A stretch of DNA of 20,128 bases from an uncultured Clostridia bacterium (GCA_946623205.1 CAMOQV010000016.1:1-20128), one strand, 5' to 3'; shown: positions 11,101-17,835, counted from the first letter of the stretch. Made by a program: numbers and translations. The notes: generated by a model from the sequence alone, not told the origin.

Positions 11101-12602
11101 TTTTGAACAATCTTATAAGAATCAAGATTGTATGACATATCGCCAATATCATTTGATGGCAATTGATATGTTATAGATTGAATGTTAGTTTTTGGAGCAT
11201 CAATCTCGTATACCAATGTATCGCTATAGTTACCAGCAACATATACAGCTTGTTGAGAAAGTGAGCTGCTGTTGAATTTAATATCTAAAGTTCCCTTCTT
11301 TGATGAATATACTGGTTCACTGAAACGAATGTAGAATCTCAACTTGCCTGTGAGTTGCAACATAGAATCATCAACATATTGACCTACAATTGTTGGACAA
11401 GTATCGTCGATAAGCGACATAAATGCCCAGATATCTTTTGCTTCAATATCTACTTCTCTGTTTTTGTTGTAGATTGCAACGCCAGCATCAAATACACCAT
11501 TATATGGGTTAATCTTATAGAATATTGAATTATATAGTGAGTTCTTACTTGCATACCAAGCATCACTTTCTTGTATCCAATACAATCTCTTATAAGTTGA
11601 TTTAATTTTATAAGACTGAACATCTACATAATCGCTATCCTCTTTATAAGGGTTCTTGCCTTTTGTAACACTATACATTACACGGCCATCAATTCTATCT
11701 GCATCATCTATAGCATGTGGTTCACAACTTAGAAACAAATATAATCCTGGCGTATCACTATCATCGTCATATTTTGACATAAATTCTTTATTACCAGCAT
11801 ATACTTTAATATCTGTTGATGAGTGTACGCTAGAGTTATCAATAACTCTAACTAAATAAGATGCATATAAATTTGCGAAATTATTCTTATAATAAACATT
11901 ATTCCAAATGGCTGTTGTATCATTTTCAAACGAAATCTTCCCGTTTTTCCATGACTTCCATCTTTCTTTACCATCGATGTTGTTGTCTCCCTTGTGGTAA
12001 TATGCTTGCAATGTTTTATAATCGTTTATGTAAGCAACTTCACCGCCACCAAGGCCACTTGATGTAAGCCCTGTCGTAGCAGAGACTTTATTTTCGTATG
12101 TTAATGAACATACACAATCTTTTTTAGCAGCAAGAACTGTCGCATTTTCAGCAGAATCAATAATTATTCTAAAGCTTCTACCAAATATTGTATTGCTTTG
12201 ATCTTTATCGTTATATATTCTTAATACTTCTCTATTGCCAGCTGTATTCAAGCACTTAAGTGCAATTTTATACACGCTCTTACCAGATGGTTCTATCTTT
12301 ATAGATACAGTATTAGTAATATTCTCATAATCTATTCCAGGGATAGCAGAAATACTTTCAGTATGATATGTAACATTAACTACAGCGCCTGCTACACCTT
12401 CTGCAGATAATTCAACATATATTAAGCCTGAGGCATTTGCTTCTGCCTTTTGTTGTTCAAAAAATACTACATTATCACTCTCATCCGCAAAAGCACTTGA
12501 ACGCGAATTATCTAATGAAATAATAAATGGAACCATAATCAATACAAGAAGTATTAATGCGACAAATTGAATATATTTAAATCTATATTTCTTATTTACC
12601 AT
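5130..12602 (-). CDS. Giant membrane-anchored surface protein with Calx-beta-like and Ig-like modules, T4SS-linked
   Basis: A 2490-residue (roughly 275 kDa) exported protein. The signal peptide has a basic start, a hydrophobic core at about 12-28 and an AFA|DE cleavage site after residue 39. Residues ~45-150 resemble a Calx-beta domain (IPGIDYEN signature). The rest is beta-rich and Tyr/Ser/Asn/Thr-rich, with repeated Ig-like modules ending in D-x-x-GN-type strands near residues 1271 (DRSGN), 1346 (DIYGN), 1591 (DSLGN), 2135 (DEYGN), 2213 (DIAGN) and 2294 (DIVGN), plus a degenerate one near 2440. A single transmembrane helix at about 2460-2482 and a short tail YHTGLKTDS end the protein; there is no LPXTG sortase signal. 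The ATG lies inside the last codons of virD4 (11-base overlap), with AAGGAGG 6 bases upstream, so the two are translationally coupled. The likely role is adhesion or mating-pair contact; the function is inferred. Confidence 0.88.
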   Translation of the reverse strand: MVNKKYRFKYIQFVALILLVLIMVPFIISLDNSRSSAFADESDNVVFFEQQKAEANASGLIYVELSAEGVAGAVVNVTYHTESISAIPGIDYENITNTVSIKIEPSGKSVYKIALKCLNTAGNREVLRIYNDKDQSNTIFGRSFRIIIDSAENATVLAAKKDCVCSLTYENKVSATTGLTSSGLGGGEVAYINDYKTLQAYYHKGDNNIDGKERWKSWKNGKISFENDTTAIWNNVYYKNNFANLYASYLVRVIDNSSVHSSTDIKVYAGNKEFMSKYDDDSDTPGLYLFLSCEPHAIDDADRIDGRVMYSVTKGKNPYKEDSDYVDVQSYKIKSTYKRLYWIQESDAWYASKNSLYNSIFYKINPYNGVFDAGVAIYNKNREVDIEAKDIWAFMSLIDDTCPTIVGQYVDDSMLQLTGKLRFYIRFSEPVYSSKKGTLDIKFNSSSLSQQAVYVAGNYSDTLVYEIDAPKTNIQSITYQLPSNDIGDMSYNLDSYKIVQNNKLQNTDQNRYFEFLNGPINNITPQLSADLEQSTSARNIYNLLVSINNNGEIALNEGTIYYEWSKSPDKTAKDDPASYAKSYVLKEEDTGSFNITLVKNEAEQIDSGTYYLHGLAVSPYGLKKSRTFGPYVLDGDPPSITQNMPSPNDIQQKFYTVDVNTTLQANDTKELVFVAKWKDSNNEMHTDKLVLVADGNPVAALGQRVRLIDNETYITYQYKSNIDSSDLTVPVDDFILGLMGDEIRMYFDVSFMLTDNANNTIASNVVRVVYDKRAYFEVNTSVQGTLIDDIETSYDAYDISEGNPSFEMTINLAPGTVLTTGTKFSVLVNGVDEYEATVSDVDTVVVPLSDPGFYELVPRITGDDSESPINIVSKTIRLYLTNGMNDRTTNYDKINSNLVLTNKVYQLQDVRYYYLNEDGTAVNSYTYGSTYNDVSGKYDGGSSTPSFSSVTESKKYVKFMEYQDMQLVALTANMATLLNSNTGSTIYAKAAGETMVAQEGQLWIRYKRVTWTTSSSPFGWAFYYYGNGVASEGININGLSANLTDALNTIVNRITAEGKEVFLVEEDQLDTKTSAPYLAPNQMHVVYEEAETSMAGSTYLVKPTYAGDQSLYQNKVKIGTEEYALATNLVFTIDENSFIYYKYYEAATWEQLEVSAGKTLSEMFGSKASGIYYLREYGSQGVCQYNIYFDKTTPTLTIDLNGVETILDGTVTKISGSNVVLKSLNSEIDPYGYVAIYSYPSKTLRKVLYKDEITQNDGYVLDSANYYIQVGDRSGNMAIYTILLSTTALEVTATENSTNSGIYIKVLNREESEIYSYEVYLNEVLISSEFVESKLYKDPGIYRIIVSDIYGNTVTTTKEFEFASPEITWYYLNASGSYSKYDKDKPVNMIIRDDTTSSRISNVYTSTLIRIMFNTNYGDSDIKFEILDLGPTDYTYSETAGVISITTLTSWRMRTWFADYPENDHMYICKLDTDAPEFKATFVGTSYSVYVEYDEEGKVVKTSSVDNLDLTHKAEGDILTVDTLAYAVGSTITIPFFNGNVINGNHIIIELKDPSDIKAYTVTRNGQPVTAVLDAEGQLILNGYGTYVITAIDSLGNTGTFTFVNTKDPISDAQIDDSELKDSELEYGNGEVDITTKYAGRTSFLVDDGQEKNTYVFEFDGKTITYGRYYCVIELVEGEGDILIEQKTGDYVQATGFYLSLNDDNIKKNRWYNVITTDHYVISAMFDDNSNACYKIECVDTLIHVESSFYVGNNVFPSYYLAELSKEVPTVKLLTGGEEIEIIPESPFIYIAKELTIDPNDPTSVGEDITLIQVAHANLPYFDNYETIYEDGEFVKDFIGDEYGFYAVLVTNKYHSQNAYILCRIDSFVSEVKVTYQDGSIRMFETNPSVIYSNAMIELIVYSQNVHFEVNGEEYSGISKDGTIVLELDKFGLYNVKVIAANGITEYFYFNIGTNPEFVFDEAWISGYNEEALLHTQGYTNTLLTIEPVMGVEYVDYIYNLGNPIVIYDNISENPINNPEALIDAIGVEGPGTYQVRFRNLNGDLATKTIHYSNVPALELTRKTVANPNTYEEYKLSDAVRIDFYSNYVMKFETNSIRYDFKVNGNVVSLETPWIVEFSASSGNGSFEYQIDYLDEYGNKVSFKAILYRADVEFSTDAMTTKDINGNLYTKDNVVITFAQGLKATVQVNDREAVPYTSGDIFYKDGVYVFAIRDIAGNRNVYTITHKSVNAYQMIDSTTNQPVIQGGVVNNTTVAFTPTDDSRVKSIFKNGEKVDSFDVKSFATTGHWEVIVEDIVGNQSYSEFYVINNSLSHFEYTAPYDYTISEVWYTNKQGQRTQIETKGDYIELTENGDYAVIVLGKEFTSSFQFSVEIDNTPPKATLDGVEDGGVTAKNVTVKGLKVGDVVEVYKNGSLVQKLEVTLSSDTPEITTGGDYRIVVTNIQGATVEYNFTRKSIANTAASIFIIILCLAAVIGVAIGLVYHTGLKTDS

Positions 12603-14991
12603 TATTTACCTCCTTAGGTATTGTTATTTCGCCCTTTGCAATCTTTGTGCAAAAATCCATGAATGTTAATGTAGGATCTTCTTTTTGTGCTTCCTCAAAT
12701 AATTTCATAATTGTTTCTTGCGAAATTTCCTCTTTTGGAGCCTTTTGCTCCTCGTCTTGTTTAGCTAAAGCTTCTCCTGCTTTTGACTTTGCTAAATTAG
12801 ATTTCTTTGAGTCTTTGATTAAACGCTCATTTCTCTTTGTTATATCGTAATAAATAGCATTTTCATCAAAGCCTCTTTCTTGAATGCCAGTCAAATCCAT
12901 AGCTCCTGTTTGATACAAAGGAACTTTGAATGATGGTGTGAAATAAGTCTTTAATGGATAGTTACCAAATGTAACTATAATGCTATGTCCAATATCGCCT
13001 GGATGATTTAATCTTTGCAATTCAGATGGATAAATCAAAGGTCTTACTTGCAATGATGTAGAATAATTTGTTTCGCTAGATGCAGTTCCTGATGTAGACG
13101 TTGTAGCTACAGTAATGTTTCCGCATAGCTCACTATATTCTTTACAAGTAGCAACATCGTTTGAACCAATGAACATCTTAATACCACAGTTGCCTTTAAT
13201 AATGTCGGCAATTGTTTCACCATAAACATTGTTTAATTGTGCATATGATTGAACAATCATCGTGAACCAAATCTTTCTTGAACGTCCAACAGTAATAAAC
13301 TTATCGAACTTTTCAATCTTTGGCATATTACCAAATTCATCCATAATGAAATATACATTTCTTGGCAATGCCAAATCTTCTCTTGCTGAAGCAATCTTAA
13401 TTAATGTCTTATAGATATTCAAAATAAATACCGCTGCAAGATTATGTCTTGTATCTTTTTCATCTGGAATCTTTAAGAACAACGCTGTCTTTGCGTTAGC
13501 TAAAGAAGCAGAATTGAAATCTGATTCACTCGTAAGCGCGCATATACCCGCGTCATTAAACAATACTAATTTATCGTACACGATAGACATGTATGATGCA
13601 CGTGTAGTAGGTGCAGCATCACAAACTTGCTTAGATAACGAATACGCCTTAGATAATGGGCTTCTTCCTGCAAAATATCTTCTTAATTCAATATAGTCGT
13701 CTGTTGAATTTTGCAATATCTTAGCCATATTGAAGAAGTTATATTTTTCTTTAGTCATTTCGTTTTGTGGATCTTCGGCATCTTCCAACATTGCAAGCAA
13801 TGTTGCTAAAATGATTGATCTTGCACCCTTTTCCCATAATGGATCTTTATCGTTTTCAATTGGAACAAGGATTGAAACCAAATCATTCAAATCTTCGTAA
13901 ATCTCATCATATATTTTCTTTTTGTAAAGCTTAACCGCCGTGATTAATTTGTCATATTCAACATAAGCTTTACCCTCAAATTCATACCACTCTTTTGCCA
14001 TTATATAGTTTTCATCTGGGTCTAACACCAATCCAGATTTTGTAGCATCATCTTTTCTCTTATACGCTTTTTTATGCGCATTAATATAATCTTCATATGA
14101 ATTCCAAATTGTTTCAAGTGGATTCCAACGATAAGAAGAATATGTGTCTCTTAAGTCAATTACCTTAACATCATATCCTCTCGCCTCTAGGTATTTAGAG
14201 TGCAAAGAGAACAATTCGCCCTTAGGGTCAGTAATAACCATTGAGCTACCTGCTTTTGTAGAAGCCAACAATTGAATCATAGGAGAAACGAAAGTAGTTG
14301 TCTTACCAGAACCAGTAGAACCAATTACAATTGAATGACATGGAGAATTGAATCCAACTTCCATATCTTTTCCTTTTGAATCAAGTTTTGCTACAACTGG
14401 AATACCATCTTTATCTATATCTTTTAATTGACTATAGTTGTATATCTTAAATAATTTTCTCTTTTCAGCATCTGTCATCCATCTTGAATTTTCAAGATTA
14501 GAATTACTTACTTGCTTTAGTTTACCTTTTCCAAAGATCCCATCTTTTGTAAAAATTGTAATAAAGTCTTTATTAATGAAGCTATATCCAAATAATAATA
14601 GAATAAATATAGCAATACCAATTAGATAGAACTTCCAAGAGATCGTCATAACGTCCAAAGATCCTAACCAATCTACTTCAGTTAACTTGAATTCACATTC
14701 TACTAACGTAAATACTAAATAGCTTAGGAAAATATCTATTACGACAAGAGAAGATAATATAAACAAAACTTCATGGAATCTACCTGTAGTAAATTTATGA
14801 GATGCTAAAACACAAGATAGAGCAACAAAGAAGAATAAGAAAAATCCTTCCCATCTTAAATATGGCAATATTGTAAATGCGCCTTGAGCATTATGGAAGA
14901 AATCTTTAGCAACCATCACAGGAATAGTGATTAGGTTACTAACCAAAAATGAAACTGCTACCGCTATAAGAAAATAATGGCTCTTTTTCAC
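12592..14991 (-). CDS. VirD4/TraG-family type IV coupling ATPase
   Basis: A 799-residue coupling protein, the hexameric ATPase that brings substrate to a type IV channel. Hydrophobic helices at about 5-28, 41-63, 75-97 and 117-138 anchor the N-terminus. Walker A GSTGSGKT is at 224-231, with DPKGELF at 255-261. Walker B, FIMDEFGNMPKI, has D551-E552; the downstream MIVQSYAQL (578-586) is the usual TraG motif. Between WNPLETIW (near 289-296) and DPLWEKGARS (near 383-392) is a stretch of about 85 residues, longer than I expect for the family and rich in Lys/Tyr/acidic residues. The C-terminal 70 residues form a charged cytosolic tail. The start is GTG, supported by AAGGAGG about 8 bases upstream and the fit to the first helix. 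It follows the MBG lipoprotein gene by 29 bases and overlaps the giant gene. Substrate, DNA or protein, is unknown. Confidence 0.95.
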   Translation of the reverse strand: MKKSHYFLIAVAVSFLVSNLITIPVMVAKDFFHNAQGAFTILPYLRWEGFFLFFFVALSCVLASHKFTTGRFHEVLFILSSLVVIDIFLSYLVFTLVECEFKLTEVDWLGSLDVMTISWKFYLIGIAIFILLLFGYSFINKDFITIFTKDGIFGKGKLKQVSNSNLENSRWMTDAEKRKLFKIYNYSQLKDIDKDGIPVVAKLDSKGKDMEVGFNSPCHSIVIGSTGSGKTTTFVSPMIQLLASTKAGSSMVITDPKGELFSLHSKYLEARGYDVKVIDLRDTYSSYRWNPLETIWNSYEDYINAHKKAYKRKDDATKSGLVLDPDENYIMAKEWYEFEGKAYVEYDKLITAVKLYKKKIYDEIYEDLNDLVSILVPIENDKDPLWEKGARSIILATLLAMLEDAEDPQNEMTKEKYNFFNMAKILQNSTDDYIELRRYFAGRSPLSKAYSLSKQVCDAAPTTRASYMSIVYDKLVLFNDAGICALTSESDFNSASLANAKTALFLKIPDEKDTRHNLAAVFILNIYKTLIKIASAREDLALPRNVYFIMDEFGNMPKIEKFDKFITVGRSRKIWFTMIVQSYAQLNNVYGETIADIIKGNCGIKMFIGSNDVATCKEYSELCGNITVATTSTSGTASSETNYSTSLQVRPLIYPSELQRLNHPGDIGHSIIVTFGNYPLKTYFTPSFKVPLYQTGAMDLTGIQERGFDENAIYYDITKRNERLIKDSKKSNLAKSKAGEALAKQDEEQKAPKEEISQETIMKLFEEAQKEDPTLTFMDFCTKIAKGEITIPKEVNNGK
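12609..12615 (-). promoter_or_regulatory. Shine-Dalgarno site of the giant gene, embedded in virD4
   Basis: AAGGAGG in the transcribed strand, 6 bases before the ATG at 12602. It lies within the codons for the penultimate residues of VirD4 (KEV), so ribosomes finishing virD4 end at 12592, past the new start. This decides the start of the giant gene and ties its translation to the coupling ATPase. Confidence 0.9.
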
Positions 14992-15020
14992 TTACTTCCC
15001 TCCTTATATCCCTTGGCTAT

Positions 15021-16625
15021 CTATACGTCATATGTATATAGTCCTGTTGCTGTAGACAATATAACGCTGTTATTTTCATCTTCATTAACAAAGCTAAACT
15101 CAATTTCGTATGTATAAGTTGTTCCGTCAACAAATGCTTCATCATTTGCTAACACACTCTCATTTGGCTTATATAAAACCCAATATTTTATCGCGTATTT
15201 GTCTGTATCAAGACCGCTAATTGCCAATCCTGTACGAACATTGTTTTCATAAATAAAATTAAATCTATCTGGAGTAACTTCTTTAGCTACTGGTTTATCA
15301 TCTTCCATTTCCCAAATTATTACGTGTTCTTTAACCTTATTAATAATTAGGTACGCGCTCATGCTTGCGACGTCTACTGTCTCGTTTTCGCTTACTGCAT
15401 TAAAGTTAGCAATAATCTCATATTCGCCTACATATACTTGACCGTTATTTTCATATGAAACATTTACTGTTTGAGGAAGATTTCCTTGAATCTCAACATA
15501 GTGTGTTTTTCTATCGAAGTTTACAGTTGAGCTTTCGAATGTAATACTATTTTGAATTGGAATAACTCTCTTTCCAACAATCAATTTTGCTTCCATTGGT
15601 TCTATTGGCAAATAATTTGTTGTATTACCAGTAAATGTAGCAACCATTGTATATTCGCCTGCATCTGCATTGCTAGATACAACATGCCCATCTTTATCTA
15701 AACATTTAAATGTGGCACTTACGCCATCTGGCAAAACTGTTCCTGGAGCAAATGCTGGAGTATAAGATTGTCCATTATATGTTTTTTCGTAATCTTCAAA
15801 AACAACCTTAGACATATCATATGAAGCCTTTTCAATTGTTAAATAAGCTTCTTTATCTTCTATCTTGCGGTAATTTTCATTAGAATCTGTAAAACGCGCT
15901 ACGAATTTATATCTTCCAACGTTTACAGCACTATTAATCTTTATAGAACTTGATTCATTGTAAATTGAGTAACTTACATCTACACCTTCTGGAGCATTTT
16001 GTACTCTAATATAAATAGGTTCGCCTGTATAAGTTGCTGTAGTATCTGCAAATTCAATTTGAGATTCGTCTCTTTGTGCTGGCTCAATAATCAATTTTGT
16101 TCTTAATGTCTTTGATTCCACACCTTCTTTTGTTAAAACACAAACTACATCATATTCACCAACATTTGTAAATGCGTTGCCATATACATAATCAGCCATC
16201 GCGCCTTCTGGAAGTTCTTTGTTTAATTCAACTTTGTGAACTTGACCATCATAAGTACATGTATAACCATTTAGTTGATAGATATCATCAAAAGTTTTTC
16301 TAACAACAGAAATCTTCATTGTTGTTGAATATCTGCCGCCATAGATAACCTTAACGTCTTGATCACCATATTTGAAAAATTTTAATCTTTCAACTTCTGG
16401 AATCATATCTTCGCTTAAAGCCACTTCTTCACTTGTGCCATTTGCATAATGAATAACTACGCTTTTGTCTTCATATGAAAACTCGCCCATAGGAACAACT
16501 ATGTCCCCATCGGCTTTAACTTCTATGCTTTGTATAGCTGAAATATTCTTACAACCTATTAAAAGTAAAACGGCGCAAACAAGTACAACTAACAAAAGTA
16601 AAAACTCTAGTCTTCTCTTTCCCAT
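15021..16625 (-). CDS. Ig-like/MBG-repeat surface lipoprotein, first gene of the T4SS operon
   Basis: A 534-residue lipoprotein: MGKRRLE start, hydrophobic core at 8-23, lipobox LLIGC with Cys25. Residues ~32-108 fit a bacterial Ig-like (Big_3-type) domain (VVIHYANGTSEEV ... GDQDVKVIYGG). Four mostly-beta-grasp (MBG-like) repeats follow at about 111-182, 188-266, 270-350 and 358-430, each opening with a TYxG/TYDG-type turn and holding an NVGEY/DAGEY-type motif (NVGEYDVVC, NVGRYKFVA, DAGEYTMVA, YVGEYEIIA), and ending in LxIxKA-like strands. A final segment (434-534) is unassigned. MBG and Big domains are known from large bacterial surface proteins, so this is probably a membrane-tethered stalk or binding protein. 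It is the first gene after the operon promoter; ribosome site AAGGGGG is 5 bases before the ATG. Direct involvement in secretion is inferred only from its position before virD4. Stop is TAG. Confidence 0.85.
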   Translation of the reverse strand: MGKRRLEFLLLLVVLVCAVLLLIGCKNISAIQSIEVKADGDIVVPMGEFSYEDKSVVIHYANGTSEEVALSEDMIPEVERLKFFKYGDQDVKVIYGGRYSTTMKISVVRKTFDDIYQLNGYTCTYDGQVHKVELNKELPEGAMADYVYGNAFTNVGEYDVVCVLTKEGVESKTLRTKLIIEPAQRDESQIEFADTTATYTGEPIYIRVQNAPEGVDVSYSIYNESSSIKINSAVNVGRYKFVARFTDSNENYRKIEDKEAYLTIEKASYDMSKVVFEDYEKTYNGQSYTPAFAPGTVLPDGVSATFKCLDKDGHVVSSNADAGEYTMVATFTGNTTNYLPIEPMEAKLIVGKRVIPIQNSITFESSTVNFDRKTHYVEIQGNLPQTVNVSYENNGQVYVGEYEIIANFNAVSENETVDVASMSAYLIINKVKEHVIIWEMEDDKPVAKEVTPDRFNFIYENNVRTGLAISGLDTDKYAIKYWVLYKPNESVLANDEAFVDGTTYTYEIEFSFVNEDENNSVILSTATGLYTYDV

Positions 16626-16650
16626 ATGCGCCCCCTTAAAGTATTAATTT

Positions 16651-16738
16651 CGAGTATGAAATCGACCTATAATACAATTTTATTCTATTAAAATATTAAA
16701 AATAGGTCAATATTGAATACCTACATATATAATACTCG
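16651..16738. repeat. Nested inverted repeats flanking the T4SS promoter
   Basis: An outer 7-bp inverted repeat, CGAGTAT (16651-16657) and ATACTCG (16732-16738), encloses an inner 7-bp pair, GACCTAT (16664-16670) and ATAGGTC (16702-16708). The inner pair brackets the -10 box and overlaps the -35 box. A further TAGGT half-site and the perfect palindrome TCAATATTGA lie around 16707-16722. This layout could be operator sites for a regulator, perhaps with looping. The two pairs are not concentric and short inverted repeats arise by chance in AT-rich DNA, so this is tentative. Confidence 0.4.
16682..16710 (-). promoter_or_regulatory. Sigma-A-type promoter of the T4SS/surface-protein operon
   Basis: On the minus strand -35 TTGACC (16710-16705) and -10 TAGAAT (16687-16682) are separated by 17 bases, one mismatch each from consensus. 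Transcription should begin near 16675, giving a ~50-base leader before the lipoprotein ATG at 16625. It lies downstream of the rpsI terminator, so the left-hand cluster is probably an independent transcription unit. No other convincing promoter was seen down to the window edge. Confidence 0.72.
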
Positions 16739-16787
16739 CGTATGTGCAACAAAAGTGCCACATTGCAATATTTTGCGTTTTTTAGGC

Positions 16788-16817
16788 AAAAAAGAAGCAG
16801 GTAAAACCTGCTTCTTT
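16788..16817 (-). terminator. Intrinsic terminator of rplM-rpsI
   Basis: In the transcribed strand AAAGAAGCAGG pairs perfectly with CCTGCTTCTTT (11-bp stem, 5-base loop TTTTA) and the 3' arm runs into a six-U tract. It begins 24 bases after the rpsI stop codon. This separates the ribosomal operon from the secretion cluster. Confidence 0.93.
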
Positions 16818-16841
16818 GATATCGTATCCGAAATAAGGAAA

Positions 16842-17258
16842 TTATCTCTTTGAGAATTGTGGAGCACGTCTTGCTTTCTTTAAACCGTACTTCTTTCTTT
16901 CCTTTGCTCTTGGGTCTCTTGTTAAGAAACCAGCTTTCTTTAAATCAGCCTTTGTATCAGCATCTGCTAAAACTAATGCTCTAGAGATACCATGTCTGAT
17001 AGCACCAGCTTGTCCTGTGAAACCGCCACCCTTAACGTTAACGATTACATCATATTTAGCTGTGTTGCCTGTTAATTCAAGTGGTTGCTTTACGATGTAC
17101 TTTAATGTATCTAAACCAAAGTATTCGTCAAGTGTCTTCTTGTTGATTGTAATATTTCCTGATCCTTCTGGAAGCAATCTAACTCTAGCGATTGCTTTCT
17201 TTCTTCTTCCTGTTCCTAGGAATTGGATCTTCTTTGATGTCTTTTTCTTAGCTACCAT
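16842..17258 (-). CDS. rpsI: Small ribosomal subunit protein uS9 (S9)
   Basis: A 138-residue protein of normal length for S9, a component of the 30S head whose C-terminal tail reaches the P-site tRNA. Hallmarks are GTGRRKKAIARVRL near residues 15-28, GGGFTGQAGAIRHGISRAL in the centre, and the C-terminal DPRAKERKKYGLKKARRAPQFSKR with the universal SKR ending. Ribosome site GGAGG lies 6 bases before the ATG, 13 bases after the rplM stop. The pair is co-transcribed in most bacteria and here shares one promoter and terminator. Confidence 0.99.
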   Translation of the reverse strand: MVAKKKTSKKIQFLGTGRRKKAIARVRLLPEGSGNITINKKTLDEYFGLDTLKYIVKQPLELTGNTAKYDVIVNVKGGGFTGQAGAIRHGISRALVLADADTKADLKKAGFLTRDPRAKERKKYGLKKARRAPQFSKR

Positions 17259-17271
17259 AAATTACCTCCGA

Positions 17272-17700
17272 TTAGAACTTTAGTTCAACTGGCTTTTGAG
17301 CCTCGTGATTGTGCTCAGAACCTGCATAGCAATGCAATTTCTTTAGCATTTGTCTTCCTAAAGCATTCTTTGGAAGCATACCCTTAACAGCTAATTCAAC
17401 AGCATATTCTGGCTTTGTTGCCATTAATGTCTTGTATTGAATCTTCTTTAAACCACCGATATAACCAGTGTAATGTGTATGATATTTATCTTCTAATTTG
17501 TTTCCTGTTAAAACTACCTTGTCGCAGTTAATAACGATAACATAATCACCTGTATCTACGTTAGGTGTAAATGTTGGCTTATTCTTACCTCTTAGGACAG
17601 CAGCAACGTTTGAAGCTAATCTACCTAAAACTAGGTCAGTAGCGTCTACAACATACCATTTTCTTTCGATGTCCTCAGGTTTTGCCATATATGTCTTCAT
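17272..17700 (-). CDS. rplM: Large ribosomal subunit protein uL13 (L13)
   Basis: A 142-residue protein with the L13 landmarks: RKWYVVDATDLVLGRLAS near 13-30, LRGKNKPTFTPNVDTGDYVIVIN near 36-58, KYHTHYTGYIGGLK, and the C-terminal MLPKNALGRQMLKKLHCYAG. It is an early-assembling 50S protein. The ATG at 17700 follows GGAGG with a 10-base spacer; the N-terminal MKTYMAKPEDIERKW is the common Bacillota form. Its mRNA has a ~100-base leader with two hairpins, consistent with the autoregulatory leader reported for L13 operons in low-GC Gram-positives. Confidence 0.99.
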   Translation of the reverse strand: MKTYMAKPEDIERKWYVVDATDLVLGRLASNVAAVLRGKNKPTFTPNVDTGDYVIVINCDKVVLTGNKLEDKYHTHYTGYIGGLKKIQYKTLMATKPEYAVELAVKGMLPKNALGRQMLKKLHCYAGSEHNHEAQKPVELKF

Positions 17701-17720
17701 GGTTTTGAACCCTCCAATTT

Positions 17721-17800
17721 AATCATTTTTGTTTTTGTAATGATTCGCGGCGTACACTCATAGGGGCTAAGTTTATCTATCGTGTACTCATCACAATTGC
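17721..17800 (-). promoter_or_regulatory. Candidate L13 leader (structured 5' UTR of rplM-rpsI)
   Basis: Between the predicted transcription start near 17800 and the rplM ribosome site are two possible stems. GTACAC (17787-17782) pairs with GTGTAC (17757-17752), enclosing a 24-base internal region containing AACTTAGCCCC. AATCATT (17745-17739) pairs with AATGATT (17727-17721). Position and stem fit the L13_leader class of ribosomal-protein autoregulatory RNAs in Bacillota. I could not compare it to the covariance model, so identity is probable, not shown. Confidence 0.55.
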
Positions 17801-17806
17801 CTAAAC

Positions 17807-17835
17807 ATTTTATAAAATATGTTTTTCTATGTCAA
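17807..17835 (-). promoter_or_regulatory. Sigma-A-type promoter of rplM-rpsI
   Basis: On the minus strand a perfect -35 TTGACA (17835-17830) and a -10 TAAAAT (17812-17807) are separated by exactly 17 bases. It starts 27 bases after the truA stop. Initiation is expected near 17800, giving a ~100-base leader. No terminator is seen between truA and this promoter, so upstream read-through may add to it. Confidence 0.85.

Noticed and set aside
17721..17745. Terminator between truA and rplM
   Set aside because: The 7-bp stem has an 11-base loop, no U-tract, and lies downstream of the rplM promoter just before the rplM ribosome site.
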